From Nitrososphaerota archaeon (lineage in GTDB: Archaea; Thermoproteota; Nitrososphaeria; Nitrososphaerales; CADDZS01), in contig JAPCJU010000085.1 of assembly GCA_027886795.1 (NCBI GenBank), positions 1 to 5,872 of the forward strand: a stretch of DNA of 5,872 nt, read 5' to 3'. Each line of letters begins with the position of its first letter. The first letter of the stretch is position 1. Shown here in pieces: positions 5,509-5,872 of the stretch. A model generated the notes under the pieces. That model had not been told where the DNA came from. It did no database searches and saw only the letters and a program-made list of their open reading frames with translations. The translations under genes were made by a program, and so were the position numbers.

Positions 5509-5872
5509 ATGTCTGACCTACCCAGCGATACTCCGAGGTGGACCGTACCAAAGCGCGCGCGAATGAACAACGAAAATCTCCACATATCTGATTTTATTCT
5601 GGTGAGGAAGCAGAGCGACAGCGATTCCGTTTTGTTCTTGAAAGCTGGCGATAAATTTCCGGTTAGTTTCAAAAGGGGCAAATGGCTTATCCCCGCGGCG
5701 ATCCTCGATTTTGGAGAATCCCCGAAAAAATTCGGAAAAAGAATCCTCGGCGAGCAGTTGAACAATTCCGAGTACCTCGAGCCGACTTTTCTTTCGATGC
5801 AATCTTATCTCGGGGCGCACTGGGATATCGTCTTCGTATTCGAGTGCCATCTGGTTGAGGGAAAACCAGCGC
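5509..5872 (+). CDS. Nudix-like protein with degenerate Nudix box, C-terminus beyond the window
   Basis: An ATG at 5509 opens a frame that runs 121 codons to the right edge without a stop. After a polar N-terminus, the protein has VLFLKAGDKF (41-50), then KWLIPAAILDFGESP (58-72) and KKFGKRILGEQLNN (73-86). This places a Nudix-box equivalent at residues 64-86 in perfect register with the consensus GX5EX7REUXEEXGU. Glu70, Arg78 and Glu82 are kept, but the first Gly is Ala64, one metal-binding Glu is Ile79, another is Gln83, and the last Gly is Asn85. A Nudix fold with reduced or lost hydrolase activity is therefore likely, perhaps a binding or regulatory role. No Shine-Dalgarno is seen; the shared TATA element lies about 37 nt upstream. 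The two leftward open frames across this stretch lack recognisable motifs, and I judge them shadows. Confidence 0.65.
   Translation, partial: MSDLPSDTPRWTVPKRARMNNENLHISDFILVRKQSDSDSVLFLKAGDKFPVSFKRGKWLIPAAILDFGESPKKFGKRILGEQLNNSEYLEPTFLSMQSYLGAHWDIVFVFECHLVEGKPA

Noticed and set aside
5451..5850. Two leftward open frames of 104 and 110 aa
   Set aside because: They overlap the rightward Nudix-like frame, lack recognisable motifs and would cover the divergent promoter or run opposite a better-supported gene.

Overview
The window looks like chromosomal DNA from a mid-GC archaeon, possibly thaumarchaeal or a related lineage; the lineage is an inference, not proven. Four things support this. Ribosome-binding sites are of the GGTG(A) type matching the archaeal 16S tail. 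TATA-like boxes lie about 27-31 nt before start codons that lack a Shine-Dalgarno sequence, as in leaderless archaeal transcripts. Two well-supported genes start with TTG. The CoaBC protein has an archaeal-type substrate-flap region.

Layout, left to right. Bases 1-177 (minus) hold the N-terminus of a small membrane protein. A divergent intergenic region (178-291) carries a repeated AATCTAGACT motif. Bases 292-833 (plus) hold a WTLKR-type protein gene whose frame breaks near 580. Bases 866-1312 (minus) encode a basic 148-aa protein with a transposase-like N-terminal motif. A 195-nt spacer (1313-1507) carries a widely spaced inverted repeat. Bases 1508-1903 (plus) encode a VOC/glyoxalase-fold protein.

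The core is a minus-strand, operon-like cluster from 5440 down to 1909. In transcription order it encodes a pyridine nucleotide-disulfide oxidoreductase of dihydrolipoamide dehydrogenase type, the bifunctional coenzyme A enzyme CoaBC, and a nitrilase-superfamily amidohydrolase. The gaps are 42 and 13 nt, and both downstream genes have clear Shine-Dalgarno sequences. Divergent from the cluster at 5509 is a Nudix-like gene with a degenerate catalytic box, cut by the window end. One near-palindromic TATA element may serve both directions.

CoaBC makes 4'-phosphopantetheine for CoA. A disulfide reductase and an amidase in the same unit could suggest thiol or pantetheine metabolism, but they may simply be housekeeping neighbours. 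I see no CRISPR array, tRNA, rRNA, complete insertion sequence or recognisable defence system. The most unusual points are the frame-broken gene, the degenerate Nudix box, the histidine-rich tail of the oxidoreductase and the gene combination in the cluster.
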